From NCBI GenBank assembly GCA_964472545.1, contig CAYYNP010000006.1, forward strand, positions 20,647 through 84,646: DNA of 64,000 nucleotides. The letters are read 5' to 3'. This DNA is from CAYYNP01 sp964472545. GTDB taxonomy: Bacteria > Planctomycetota > Planctomycetia > Pirellulales > Thermoguttaceae. Positions 40,102 to 49,719 of the stretch are shown piece after piece. Each line of letters begins with the position of its first letter. The first letter of the stretch is position 1. The notes under the pieces are model-generated. The model had not been told where the DNA came from. It made no database searches and saw only the letters and a program-made list of their open reading frames with translations. A program made the position numbers and the translations under genes.

Positions 40102-43035
40102 CTACTCCAACGTCGGGCGGACCTCTTCGCCTTTCAACTGCGCCAGCCCACCCTCCTTCTCGTACACGCCATAGAACATCGAGCAGCAGTCGAGCCAGAG
40201 GGTGATCCGGTGCATCTCCTCTTTGGAGAGCTTGACGTCGTAATGGTCTTCCTGGAGCAGCTTGTAGAGCTTCGACGCCTTGGCACCGAACCGCCCCGGC
40301 GTGGTGCGGTGGCCATTGCCGTAGCTGTAGAAGCCGTGCTGTGGGGCCAGGCTCAGGTACGAGGCGTACCAGTGCCGCTGGATCGGCTCCCGGGCCAGGT
40401 TCGGCGCCTTCTCTTCCTTGGCGTGGCACTCGACACAATGGCGATCCAACACCGGCTGGATCAGCCGCGGATAGCTAAAGGGGTTCGACCCCTCGACGTC
40501 GGCCACCAGCCGCGACGGCTCGCGCCGCAACGCCAACGGCACGTCCGGCGGCATCTTCGGGGCGCGGTTCTTTCGCTCGTGGCAGCCCTGGCAGACCAGC
40601 CGCTCGCCGGACTGCAAGTACGTGGCCGAACGCATCGACTGCACTGCCAGCCCCTCGTCGTCGAGTGCCTGGAAGAAGATCTCCTTGTGGGCCGGCACGT
40701 TGAAATGGGCGCTGCCGTCCTTCTCCACCGGCACCGTGCCCAACACGTAGCGGCAAAGCACGACCGAGTCGCCCGCGGTGGGCATCCGTAGGCTCGTCTC
40801 GTGCGGCGGACCGCCGGAGGGTACCGACATCGGCAGGATCTGGATCACGCGCAGGGACGTGATCTTGTCCTCGTCCGGCCAGGGCTTGAGGCTGTCGTAG
40901 ACGTTGACCACCGCGATCGTGCCCTCTTGCGGCGGCTCGGCGTCGGCGGCCGGGCGGCCCAGGTCCGGGTCGTTGTTTGTCAGCTTGACCACCGTGTCCG
41001 GCATCGTCGGCTGTACGCGGCGCGGCCGTAGCGGGATCGGGCTCTGGCAGGCGACGGCCGGGTCGCGATAGAGCAACTCCTTGTTGCCGAAGGCGTCGAC
41101 CAGGTAGATGCCGTAGTTGCCCCGCATGTAGGCTCGGCCCTGAAAACCCACGCCCGGGGTCATACCCGCATCGTAGACGCAGAGGTGGTACTTCTCGCTC
41201 AATGGCCAGGCCGTGCCGTAGACCTGGGCCCCGCCTTGGGTCTCGGGAAAGCGGACCTCCGGCGTGATCCGGCGGACCGGGGCCATGGCGTCGTCGTCCT
41301 CGACCCGTGGGTCGACGATCACCAGCGAGCCGAACGCCTGGCCGTGATGCGGCGCGGCGGTGGCCACGTACTTGTGCGAGCCGGGGATCGCCCGGACGTC
41401 GAGTTCCATGTCCGGCCGCAATTGCCGCGGGGCGAAGTTGCCGTGTACGGCCCGGGAGTCCCGGCCGTCGAGCGTGGTGATCCAAGGCAGGTGGGCCGTG
41501 CATCCGTGGCGGTCGACGTAATCCCAGCGGGTGTAGATGATTCGGCCGTCGTGCGTCACGCTGGGGTGCCACTCGTTGGTTTCGTGGAAACTGAGGCACC
41601 GAATGTCGCCACCGTCGGGCAGCATGTCGAAGAGCGTGTAGGTCGGGCACGTGCGGCCACATCGCAGGTAACCGCCGCGACGCTCGGTGATGAACGCCAG
41701 CCGGCCGTTGGGCAGCCAGCAGGGATCGAAATCGTTCCAGGTGCCGTCGGTCAATTGCGTCAGGCCGGTGCCGTCGAGGTTGGCCTTGAAGAGGTGGTAC
41801 GACCAGCCTTCGTCCCAGTGGCCGCGCGTGGCGTCCGTGTGTCGGCGGTGGCTGCGGTCGCCTTGGCATTCCACATACGCGAACGTCACCTGCCGGGCGT
41901 CGTACGAGAGGTCGGGGGCAACGAACGACCCTGTATCGAGTTTCTGCCCGGCAAGCCGCCCGTTGCCCACGGTCGCATCGGCCAGCACGTCGGTCACCTG
42001 CGGGTCGTCGCCGAACGGATCGTTGAGCACGAAGACACCGCCGCCCGGCTTGGCGTTGATGCCGTAATACTGATCGCACATGTGGTTGAAGCCCGGCCGG
42101 TGCCGCTTGATGAACACGAGTCGGTCGAAGTTCAGCAGCGGATTGCTCATGGCGATCTGACGCCGCACGCCGCAGGCCCTTTCAAAGAGAGCCAGCCGCT
42201 TTTCGGTATCTTCCACGGCGACGCCCTCGGCGGCCGCTGAGACTTCATCGAGCTGCTTCTTCATCGCCGCGCGGTCGATCTCCGGCGACGATCCGTTCAA
42301 GTCGTCTAACAGGGCCGCCGTGCGGCGGAGCACCACGTCGAGCGGGTCGCGGTCCGCCTCGAGGATCAACGCCTCGGCGCGAAACACCTGGTGGGCAACC
42401 CGGTCGAAGTGGGCCCGGTTGCGCAGGTCGTGCATCAAAACGAGGAACTGCTGCTGGATCTCATTGGCCGGCTCCAAGTCGATTGCGATTCCCGACGTCG
42501 AGAGGGGAATCTCCTTGGAACTGGCCGCGCGAAACTCGACGCCTTCGCACAGCAGCCGGATACCCGAGATCGACGTCCACGGCTGACCGGCGGTTTCTGA
42601 CAGCGCCAACAGCCGCACGTAGCGGCCTTTGACTTTCTTCGGCAGCGTGACCTCACTCTCGGCCACTTTCTCGCGAAGTGTCCCCTTGGTGACCGGTTTG
42701 CCGAGGTCCTTCGGGTTGTTGCCCACGTAGAACTCGTACTGCATGATCGTGCCGTTGCCGCCGCCGGGCCGCGGCAAGTAGGCGAAGCCGCCGATCTCGT
42801 ACTCGGCCCCCAGGTCGACGGTGATCTGGTGCGGGTGGGACGTTTCGCCGCCGCCGAAACGCGTGTGCCACATCGTGGCCGGGTTGCCGTCCATCGCCCG
42901 ATAGCCTTCGTAGCCGGGCTGCTCGCTGTCGACCTGGACCTTGACGGTGACGGTCTTCGCCCCCATCGCATCACTCGGGCAAAGCAACCCGCAGAGTGTC
43001 AACGCGGTTGCTACGGCAAACAGTTTACGGTGCAT
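40102..43035 (-). CDS. Exported diheme protein related to hydrazine synthase alpha subunit
   Basis: A 977-residue protein with a signal peptide (LFAVATALTLCGLLCPSDAMG). Order of parts: a discoidin / F5-8-type-C-like domain (GNPATMWHTRFGGGETSHPH, residues 40-160); a helical segment; a TolB-like propeller (LFKANLDGTGLTQLTDGTWN, DFDPCWLPNGRLAFITERRG); and a C-terminal region with two c-type heme motifs, CQGCH at residues 815-819 and CVECH at 867-871. This arrangement is that of proteins related to the hydrazine synthase alpha subunit, widespread in non-anammox planctomycetes. It is probably periplasmic and redox-active; hydrazine chemistry is not implied. Confidence 0.8.
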   Translation of the reverse strand: MHRKLFAVATALTLCGLLCPSDAMGAKTVTVKVQVDSEQPGYEGYRAMDGNPATMWHTRFGGGETSHPHQITVDLGAEYEIGGFAYLPRPGGGNGTIMQYEFYVGNNPKDLGKPVTKGTLREKVAESEVTLPKKVKGRYVRLLALSETAGQPWTSISGIRLLCEGVEFRAASSKEIPLSTSGIAIDLEPANEIQQQFLVLMHDLRNRAHFDRVAHQVFRAEALILEADRDPLDVVLRRTAALLDDLNGSSPEIDRAAMKKQLDEVSAAAEGVAVEDTEKRLALFERACGVRRQIAMSNPLLNFDRLVFIKRHRPGFNHMCDQYYGINAKPGGGVFVLNDPFGDDPQVTDVLADATVGNGRLAGQKLDTGSFVAPDLSYDARQVTFAYVECQGDRSHRRHTDATRGHWDEGWSYHLFKANLDGTGLTQLTDGTWNDFDPCWLPNGRLAFITERRGGYLRCGRTCPTYTLFDMLPDGGDIRCLSFHETNEWHPSVTHDGRIIYTRWDYVDRHGCTAHLPWITTLDGRDSRAVHGNFAPRQLRPDMELDVRAIPGSHKYVATAAPHHGQAFGSLVIVDPRVEDDDAMAPVRRITPEVRFPETQGGAQVYGTAWPLSEKYHLCVYDAGMTPGVGFQGRAYMRGNYGIYLVDAFGNKELLYRDPAVACQSPIPLRPRRVQPTMPDTVVKLTNNDPDLGRPAADAEPPQEGTIAVVNVYDSLKPWPDEDKITSLRVIQILPMSVPSGGPPHETSLRMPTAGDSVVLCRYVLGTVPVEKDGSAHFNVPAHKEIFFQALDDEGLAVQSMRSATYLQSGERLVCQGCHERKNRAPKMPPDVPLALRREPSRLVADVEGSNPFSYPRLIQPVLDRHCVECHAKEEKAPNLAREPIQRHWYASYLSLAPQHGFYSYGNGHRTTPGRFGAKASKLYKLLQEDHYDVKLSKEEMHRITLWLDCCSMFYGVYEKEGGLAQLKGEEVRPTLE

Positions 43036-43290
43036 GCTGGACTCCTTGACGTACGGATCCTCGACGGGGCTTGCCGACGGTCGCCCTCAGACCCCTCCAC
43101 ATTACCACCATACACAATCCGACCCGACGGCACCAGCGAGATCGGCGCTCCACAGGCGGGCAAACGGAAGAGCAGGCCAATGGCACGCTGCGAGTTGCTG
43201 GCGAACGGCCGTTTCAACAAGTACAATGACGCCGAGTTACCTTACCAGTCGACTTATGTTAGCCCCCGCCACCTCAGGAGCACAACGAAC

Positions 43291-44619
43291 ATGACACGAC
43301 CGATTCAACCGCACACTTCGACGACGGGCCTCATCGCCGCACTGGCCGTCTGCTGCCTGTTGAACGTGACTTTGCCGACATCGGCCGCTGAGCCCGAGAA
43401 TACCGACCTCTACCGCTTTCTGCCCAACCACGGCAACAGCGTCTACAACCTCACCGGCCTGTTACGAAAATGGCCGGACGGCGGCCCGCAGAAGCTCTGG
43501 CAGGTCGAACTCGGCTGGGGCAAAGCGGCCGTGGTCGAGGTGGCCGGGCGGGCCTTCACCACCACCGAGACGGACGACCGGCAGTACGCCGTCTGTCTCG
43601 ATCCGCTCACCGGGCAAACGAAGTGGAAGCACCTGCTGTTTCCGAAGAAGAACCGCCACTTCGCCTGGGGGCCCACGACCTCGCCGTTGGTCGACGGCGA
43701 TCGGGTCTACTTCATCCCGTACGCCATCGAGGGGACCGACGTCTGGGAGATGCGCTGCCCGATCGTCTGCCTGGGCACCGACGGCAAGCCGCGTTGGAAG
43801 GCCGACGAGACGTTTTGGGCCACGGAAGCCTCCACGCCGCTGATCGAAGGCGACACGCTCTACGTCGGGGCCGACAACCCGCAGCGCGACGTGCTGGTGG
43901 CCTTGGACAAACTGACCGGCAAGCTCCGTTGGTCGGTGAAGGCCGAGTCGGAAAAGCCGCGCGAACTCGGGGCGCCCGCCTCGTTGACCTATCAAGTCGT
44001 CGACGGCGTGCCGCAGGTGATCGTGGCCACGTACGGCACCCGGGAGTTGCTGGGCGTACATGCCACCTCGGGCCAGATCATGTGGCGCCGTCCGTATCCG
44101 GCCGAGTTGATCATCGGGCTGGTCGCCACGCCGGTGGCCATCGATTCGCGGCTGTTCGTCTGTGGCGCGGAAGGAACGAACCGCAACTTCTCGGTCTGCC
44201 TTCAAATGGAAGCGGCCGACGGAAAGATCTCCTGCCGCGAAATCTACGTCAGCACGGAATTGCAGACCAACAACTACAATACGCCGGCCATCTATCAGGA
44301 CGGCGTCTTTGGCTTCGGCGGCAGCAAAACGGCCGGCTTCATCCACTGCACCAATCTGGACGACGGAAAGCTGCTCTGGAAGCACGACAGCCGCGATTGG
44401 ACCAAGGACCAGAATCTGATCATTGCCGACGGACTAGTCTTCGCCCTGACCAGGAACGACGAACTCGTCTTGGCGGAAGCCAACCGCGAGGCCTACCGCG
44501 AGATCAGCCGCTTCAAGCTCGATCTGGAGATGGGCCGCCCACAACAGCCGACGATCGCCAACGGCCGGATGTATCTGCGCGGGAAGAAGTCGGTGGCGTG
44601 TTATCGGGTGGGGAAGTAG
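43291..44619 (+). CDS. Exported PQQ-type beta-propeller protein
   Basis: A 442-residue protein. The ATG at 43291 follows CAGGAG; longer in-frame starts back to 42829 overlap the opposite gene and are rejected. Signal peptide: LIAALAVCCLLNVTLPTSAA. Seven or eight propeller blades are visible: GQTKWKHLLFPKKNRHFAWG, GKPRWKADETFWATEASTP, GKLRWSVKAESEKPRELGAP and GKLLWKHDSRDWTKDQNLI. It is divergent from the diheme gene. Function unknown; likely outer-membrane or periplasmic. Confidence 0.8.
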   Translation: MTRPIQPHTSTTGLIAALAVCCLLNVTLPTSAAEPENTDLYRFLPNHGNSVYNLTGLLRKWPDGGPQKLWQVELGWGKAAVVEVAGRAFTTTETDDRQYAVCLDPLTGQTKWKHLLFPKKNRHFAWGPTTSPLVDGDRVYFIPYAIEGTDVWEMRCPIVCLGTDGKPRWKADETFWATEASTPLIEGDTLYVGADNPQRDVLVALDKLTGKLRWSVKAESEKPRELGAPASLTYQVVDGVPQVIVATYGTRELLGVHATSGQIMWRRPYPAELIIGLVATPVAIDSRLFVCGAEGTNRNFSVCLQMEAADGKISCREIYVSTELQTNNYNTPAIYQDGVFGFGGSKTAGFIHCTNLDDGKLLWKHDSRDWTKDQNLIIADGLVFALTRNDELVLAEANREAYREISRFKLDLEMGRPQQPTIANGRMYLRGKKSVACYRVGK

Positions 44620-44670
44620 AGGGAAGGATGAAGGCGGAAGGAGGAGGGATGAAGGCGGAGGGATGAAGGG
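44620..44670 (+). repeat. Purine-rich GGATGAAGG repeat
   Basis: Directly after the stop codon, the units GGAAGGATGAAGGCGGAAGG, GGGATGAAGGCGGAGG and GGATGAAGGGTGATGG follow each other. Related stretches lie at 37978-38014 (inside a gene) and 63914-64000. Confidence 0.75.
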
Positions 44671-44888
44671 TGATGGAGCACAACAAGCAGACAGAGACTC
44701 CAAACGGCACGTGACGGCTTTCCCACAGTGCGATAGCGATATCGTGGGGATTCTGGAAGAAAGCACGACAAACTGCCTGTCGTTCGCGCAAATGGACTAT
44801 TGAGGCATCTCGGGCGACAAGAGTATTGGTGCGCCCGTAAACTGCCATCTGAGGGGCCAATGTCCGCAAGAAATGTTGGGAGACGACC

Positions 44889-45791
44889 GTGACTGCACGA
44901 TGTTTCAGGGCCTTGCTGCTAATGGCCGTCCTCTGCTTCGCCCTCCTTCTGGGTGGAGTGGCAACTCAGGGTTTCGGCGCTGCCGAGGAAACCGTTGGCA
45001 ATGCCCCGCTGCACGAGGTCAACTATCGGAATTTCGGCGGCGTCATGCCGCTGGTCACCGATCCGAACCGGGTCTATCAGATTTGGGTCAACGGCGATGA
45101 ACGTCTCTACTACCGAGGCGACACCGCGGCGCTGAACAATGCCCTGAGGGCGTTTGCGGCCGTGAAGGCGCCCGCCCGAGAAGTCATGCTCCGGCCGGGG
45201 CCCGCCGAGATCGATACGTTCGACGGAACCTCGGTGCCCTACGGGTGGCAGTTGCACCTGCCCGGCGGCAGACTCCGGGAGAAAGCCGCAAAAGAACGCG
45301 GGACGAAGGTCTTCGAGCAGCACCCGACGATGACCGTACTGGTGGGCGGTGAGAAGATCGACCTCGAGAGGATTCGCTTTCCCAAAAGCGTCACCGTGCT
45401 CGAATTGGGTGATTTGCGAGGGCGATATCTCGAGGGCCTGACGAGCAAAGACGACGACGTTCGCGGTTACGCGGCACACTTCCTCGGGCAGATCGATTTC
45501 CTTAACAAGGACAACGTCGCACCGATTTCGCAACTCCTCGACGACGAAAGCGATTGGGTCCGTCTGATGGCGGCCGGCGCGTTGCGCGAGTTCGGCAAGA
45601 GCGCTTCGGACGCGCTGCCGAGACTCGAAAAAGGGCTCAACGACGACAGCGAGAGGATCAGGGACCGGTTCCGCGAGACGATCGACGTCATCCAAAACGG
45701 CGACGACGCCACCGCCGCGGTCCGGCAGCATCGTACGGCCGTCGAGAGAATCAGGCAATCGCTCGAGCGGAGACGTACGAACGTGCTGTAA
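44889..45791 (+). CDS. Exported HEAT-repeat protein
   Basis: A 300-residue protein from a GTG start, with signal peptide (ALLLMAVLCFALLLGGVATQ). The first half is a globular domain with YQIWVNGDERLYYRGD. The second half has HEAT-type helical pairs: KDDDVRGYAAHFLGQIDF, DDESDWVRLMAAGALREFGK and NDDSERIRDRFRETIDVI. HEAT repeats bind proteins; no partner can be named. The gap upstream holds only the GGATGAAGG repeat. Confidence 0.7.
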   Translation: MTARCFRALLLMAVLCFALLLGGVATQGFGAAEETVGNAPLHEVNYRNFGGVMPLVTDPNRVYQIWVNGDERLYYRGDTAALNNALRAFAAVKAPAREVMLRPGPAEIDTFDGTSVPYGWQLHLPGGRLREKAAKERGTKVFEQHPTMTVLVGGEKIDLERIRFPKSVTVLELGDLRGRYLEGLTSKDDDVRGYAAHFLGQIDFLNKDNVAPISQLLDDESDWVRLMAAGALREFGKSASDALPRLEKGLNDDSERIRDRFRETIDVIQNGDDATAAVRQHRTAVERIRQSLERRRTNVL

Positions 45792-45829
45792 GTGACCGCC
45801 GCAGCAGGGTCGCAACGGCAGGCGGCCGT

Positions 45830-47020
45830 TCAGCCGCCCGCGACGTCTGCCGCGGCCGCGTGCCAGGCCGACATGCCGATAGTGAGGTGCCGAAGATACT
45901 CGCGTTGGGCGTCGCTGAGTTCGCCGTCGGCTTCGGATGACTCGCGAACGTGGTAGATCAGGTCGAGATACCCCGCGGCGTACGTCGTTTCGGCGGAGTC
46001 GAATTCCCGGAGATACTCGACCAGCCGTTCGGTCAGCACGTAGCCCGGGCGTTCTTGTTCCAGGTCGGCCCGGTAGTCGTGCGGGTTGCGCTCTTGCACG
46101 ACCAGCGGCGGGCCGAAGAGGACCGTGTGGCCCAGCCGGTCGGCAATCGCGCGGAGGAAATAGCTCATCCAGACGTCGTCCATCCGCCCGATCCGAACGC
46201 CGTCGATCAGGTCGTGCATCACCGGCAGATAGATCGCCGGCAGAGCCGCCACGTCGAAGGCCGCGTTGAGGCTGCTCATCGGGCACCACGTGCCGGCCGC
46301 CAACGCACTGCTTCGCCGGCCTTCGATCGGCTCCAAGCCCGTCACGCAGATCGGCCCCTCGAGATGCGTGCTCGCGTCGACGTCGGGCGTTTGAAGCCAC
46401 AGTCCGGAATTGGCCACCGCGCGGACGTTTGCCGTGGCAACTTCGCATGGGCCTGTTTGATCCGTTTGCTGCGATTTGGGATATCCGCGAGGGTAGAACG
46501 TTCGCGGCGAGTCACTTTGCAGCCGCCGACAGACGTTGAACCAGCCCGACGCATCGCCGACCACCGGCACCTCGACGTCGCGGCCGACGGCCAGGTGCTC
46601 GCCGATGAAGTCGTCGCCGCTGATCCGCGCGTCGTCGTCGACCGAGACGAGCACCTCGGCCCCGTCGATGGCCGCCTGCAAGTAGCCCACGTTTCGCCGC
46701 TGGATGCTGTCGTATCGCAGAAACAGATCCAACGAAGGCCACCGCCGCAGCAGATGCCGCTGGGCGCCCAAGTCGAGATACGTCACCCGGACCGGATAGC
46801 GGCGATCCAAGCCGACAAGGAACTCGGCCGCTTCCGCCGGTGTCTTACGGTCGCCGACCACCACCACGCTGAGTTGCTCCGCGTGGCCAAACGTCTGGGC
46901 GTTTTGCAGCAACTCGTCGAGGAAACGGGGCACTCGGATCGTGGTCGTCACCAGGGCCACGTGTCGCCGGTCGTCCGATCGCCGTGGGCTGCCGTCGGTG
47001 GTTTCTGCGAAGACGTTCAA
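45830..47020 (-). CDS. Glycosyltransferase-like protein
   Basis: A 396-residue soluble protein. The N-terminal half has a nucleotide-sugar transferase look: HVALVTTTIRVPRFLDEL, LSVVVVGDRKTP and VLVSVDDDARISGDDFIGEH with a DDD metal motif after a hydrophobic strand. The whole resembles the DUF288/STELLO-type family of predicted glycosyltransferases. The C-terminus is helical. The gene is divergent from a B12-binding radical SAM gene, with a family D repeat in between. Confidence 0.6.
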   Translation of the reverse strand: MNVFAETTDGSPRRSDDRRHVALVTTTIRVPRFLDELLQNAQTFGHAEQLSVVVVGDRKTPAEAAEFLVGLDRRYPVRVTYLDLGAQRHLLRRWPSLDLFLRYDSIQRRNVGYLQAAIDGAEVLVSVDDDARISGDDFIGEHLAVGRDVEVPVVGDASGWFNVCRRLQSDSPRTFYPRGYPKSQQTDQTGPCEVATANVRAVANSGLWLQTPDVDASTHLEGPICVTGLEPIEGRRSSALAAGTWCPMSSLNAAFDVAALPAIYLPVMHDLIDGVRIGRMDDVWMSYFLRAIADRLGHTVLFGPPLVVQERNPHDYRADLEQERPGYVLTERLVEYLREFDSAETTYAAGYLDLIYHVRESSEADGELSDAQREYLRHLTIGMSAWHAAAADVAGG

Positions 47021-47155
47021 GAGACGATTCTCAACCGTGATTGAAATGGGACCAATGCTGCTTCTAGGTGATACTCTTTCACAACGACTTATTCAACCCG
47101 GCCCACGTGACGCCATGATGTGGGATTGACTGCGGCGCGGTGGTGGAGAATACTT

Positions 47156-47265
47156 GGGGACGGGAGTCTTCTTCCCAATCGAACACAACGGTATGCGGTC
47201 GTTTGCCGCCGTCATCGAAGGGTATCGTGGGGCGTACTGCCAATTGAAGAAGACTCCCGTCCCCC
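47156..47265. repeat. Inverted repeat, family D copy 2
   Basis: The left arm TGGGGACGGGAGTCTTCTTC... (47156-47183) pairs with the right arm at 47241-47265. It lies between divergent genes, immediately upstream of the radical SAM ribosome-binding site. Confidence 0.75.
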
Positions 47266-47283
47266 GCTACGAGGAACCGCCGC

Positions 47284-48711
47284 GTGAAGGTGCTGCTGAT
47301 CTACCCTAGCGAGATGGCGGTCTACCATCGCACGCGGTTCGCTTTCAAGGCTGCTCAAGAGTGTCTGCCGCCGCTGAACGTCGCCGTGTTGGCCGGGGCA
47401 CTGCGCGCAGGCGGCCACGAGGTGCGGGCGGTCGATTTGCAGGTGAAGCCGGACGCCGAAGCGGCCCTCCGCGATGCGGTCGCGTCGTGGCAGCCGGAGA
47501 TGGTGGGCGTCGGCTTCAAGACGCCGCTGTTCGAGCAAGCCCGAGAAATCGCCGCCACGGTCCGCCGGCTGGCGCCGCAGACGCTCTTGGTCGGCGGCGG
47601 CGTACACGCCACGTACTACCCGCGCGAGTCGCTAGAACAGACCGAGTTCGATGCTATCGTGATCGGCGAGGGCGACGAGACGATCCGCCGGCTGGCCGAC
47701 GGTGTAACGTTTGCCGAACTGCCGAACGTGGCCTACAAGGCCGAAGGGGAAGTCCGCAGCGGCGGTGAATCGCAGACCAACCGCACCGCTTGCGGTTCGC
47801 CAATCGCCGACCTCGACACGCTGCCGATGCCCGATTGGGGCGTGTTCGACTTGGACCGCTACGCCGGCGTTTCGCGGCTCTTCTACGACGCCGCGCCGGT
47901 GGGCTTTTTGGAGACCAGCCGCGGCTGCCGGGGGCGGTGTGTCTTTTGTTCCAAAGGCGTGTTCGGCTCCCGCTGGAGGGCAAAAAGCCCAAAGCGCGTG
48001 GTCGACGAGATGCAGCGAATGCGCGAGTTCGGCTTCCGCGAGATCGAAATCGTCGACGACAGCTTCACCGCCGACGCCGATCGGGCGGTGGCCGTTTGCG
48101 AAGAAATCCTGCGGCGCGACCTGCGGCTGCCCTGGTGTTGCCGCAACGGCCTGCGCGTGGACGACGTCGACGCGGAGTTCTTCCGCATCGCCCGACGGTC
48201 CGGGCTGCACCTGGTCGCCTTCGGCTTCGAGACCGGCAGCGCGGAGCTATTGGCCCGCATGAAGAAAGGCGCCACGCTCGACCGCGGCCGCCAGGCCGCC
48301 CGTTGGGCACGCCAAGCCGGCATCACCGTAATGGGCAACTTCCTGATGGGCCTGCCCGGAGAGAGCGAGGCGACGCTCCGCGAGACGATCGCCTACGCCC
48401 GTTCGCTGCCGTTGGACTTCGCTAAGTTCAACCTGGCCATCCCGCTGCCCGGCACCGAATTGCACGCCATGTGGCAAGACCGCATCCGCCCGGGCACCTG
48501 GGACCAATACAACTTCCACCGCGCGGCCCGTGAGCTCTACGACCACCCCGACCTCGACTGGGACACCCTCGAAGGATATCTCCGCCGAGCGTATCGGCAG
48601 TTCTATCTCCGGCCGGGCTATTTGCTGGGACAATTCGTCCGGCTCGTGCGGCAGCGGCGGGTATGGGTCAGTGCGAAGACGGCGTGGCAGTTGGTTGCCG
48701 GACGCGGATGA
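47284..48711 (+). CDS. B12-binding-domain radical SAM protein
   Basis: A 475-residue enzyme. Residues 1-140 are a Rossmann-like cobalamin-binding domain (VGVGFKTPLFEQAREIAATV, LLVGGGVHATYYPRE, DAIVIGEGDETI), but the DxHxxG His motif is not evident. The radical SAM [4Fe-4S] motif is Cys215-x3-Cys219-x2-Cys222 (SRGCRGRCVFC). The barrel continues with GFETGSAELLARMKKG and NFLMGLPGESEATLRETI. Relatives modify lipids, hopanoids, pigments or antibiotics; the substrate is not evident here. GTG start after AGGAACC. Confidence 0.82.
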   Translation: MKVLLIYPSEMAVYHRTRFAFKAAQECLPPLNVAVLAGALRAGGHEVRAVDLQVKPDAEAALRDAVASWQPEMVGVGFKTPLFEQAREIAATVRRLAPQTLLVGGGVHATYYPRESLEQTEFDAIVIGEGDETIRRLADGVTFAELPNVAYKAEGEVRSGGESQTNRTACGSPIADLDTLPMPDWGVFDLDRYAGVSRLFYDAAPVGFLETSRGCRGRCVFCSKGVFGSRWRAKSPKRVVDEMQRMREFGFREIEIVDDSFTADADRAVAVCEEILRRDLRLPWCCRNGLRVDDVDAEFFRIARRSGLHLVAFGFETGSAELLARMKKGATLDRGRQAARWARQAGITVMGNFLMGLPGESEATLRETIAYARSLPLDFAKFNLAIPLPGTELHAMWQDRIRPGTWDQYNFHRAARELYDHPDLDWDTLEGYLRRAYRQFYLRPGYLLGQFVRLVRQRRVWVSAKTAWQLVAGRG

Positions 48712-48712
48712 G

Positions 48713-49234
48713 TCACAGGCCGCGCACGAATCGCGCGTCGAGTTCGCGTCCGCCGAGTTCGGTAATCGACACGTTTTCGGCCTGGCCGGAGGCGAGCCGG
48801 AACAGCAGGTTGCCCGACGCACAGCGCGGACAGCGTTGCAGCGTGACCGTAATGCGGGCGGTCAGCTTGGCGGTCTTCTTCTTCTGGGCCGTGTAATCTT
48901 GCAGCATCTTTGCGAACTGCGCTGCGTCACCTGAGTCCACCAATTCGAGCAGCTTCTCGACCCGCTCCATGCCGCGGGCGACGGCCTCCTCGATCTCTTG
49001 CTGATAGGCTGCCTGGCCGGCCGTATCTTTCTTCTTGACTTTTCTCGGCGCCACGCCGGCGGGCAGCATACCGATTTCCTTCGAGCGCATGTAGGCCTGA
49101 CACCGGCTGCAATAGGGTGCCGCAGAGAGAATAGCCGGAGCAATGATCCCGCCAAGTGTGAAACCCACGATCTCCAACGCTCGCATGCCGTAGCCCCATG
49201 CGCCGAACGGCTCGCCCTGCTTGCCGTCTTTCAC
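48713..49234 (-). CDS. Zinc-ribbon membrane-associated protein, function unknown
   Basis: A 173-residue protein starting at a GTG that directly abuts the stop of the upstream gene. It has a hydrophobic segment (LEIVGFTLGGIIAPAILSAA), a CSRC motif near residue 42 and a CPRC motif near 134 that could form one zinc site, and a helical middle part with Lys-rich sequence. Similar zinc-ribbon proteins often sit next to the small membrane protein type encoded upstream. Role unknown. Confidence 0.65.
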   Translation of the reverse strand: MKDGKQGEPFGAWGYGMRALEIVGFTLGGIIAPAILSAAPYCSRCQAYMRSKEIGMLPAGVAPRKVKKKDTAGQAAYQQEIEEAVARGMERVEKLLELVDSGDAAQFAKMLQDYTAQKKKTAKLTARITVTLQRCPRCASGNLLFRLASGQAENVSITELGGRELDARFVRGL

Positions 49235-49627
49235 TCAGGCGAAGGCGCGTGTGACGGCGTCGAAATACTCCCAAAACGCAATCTGCGCTCCGCCGGGAAT
49301 GGCCTCGCGGACCATCAAGTACTCGGCATATTGGGCAAAGCCATACGCCACGACTTGAAACAGGATCACCGTGATGAGCAACTCCCGGCCGATCCGCGCG
49401 CCCGTCAGCCACGAGGCGATCCCGTATCCGCTGCCCGCCAGCAGTCCGACGCCAATTGCCCCCAGCGGGATAACGCCGTTGATGTAGAAGCCGAGCGCGT
49501 GAAACTCCAGCGCGACGTCGACCACGTAAAGCAGCGCGAGCGTGCCCATCGCGGTGCCCATCCCCGCAAAGAGGACGAGTAGGCCGGGGCGTTTTGCGGG
49601 CTCGGTCTGCGGTTGCAGTTCTTCCAT
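49235..49627 (-). CDS. Small multi-pass membrane protein
   Basis: A 130-residue protein with about four transmembrane helices (LLVLFAGMGTAMGTLALLYV, GVIPLGAIGVGLLAGSGYGI, ELLITVILFQVVAYGFAQY). The ATG at 49627 is preferred; the longer frame to 49849 runs through a family G repeat. It is coupled end-to-start with the zinc-ribbon gene. Function unknown. Confidence 0.65.
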   Translation of the reverse strand: MEELQPQTEPAKRPGLLVLFAGMGTAMGTLALLYVVDVALEFHALGFYINGVIPLGAIGVGLLAGSGYGIASWLTGARIGRELLITVILFQVVAYGFAQYAEYLMVREAIPGGAQIAFWEYFDAVTRAFA

Positions 49628-49648
49628 TTCTCGGCCTTTGCCATAGGA

Positions 49649-49719
49649 GTAGGGTGCGTCTCGACGCACCAGCGCCGGCCGACACATCGCACTGGATTCA
49701 TGGTGCGTCGAGACGCACT
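49649..49719. repeat. Inverted repeat, family G
   Basis: The left arm TAGGGTGCGTCTCGACGCAC (49650-49671) and right arm (49699-49719) are reverse complements, and each arm also contains the palindrome GTGCGTC-TC-GACGCAC or its inverse. Read on the minus strand, the right arm provides the last codons and, at its edge, the TGA stop of the small upstream gene. Confidence 0.75.
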
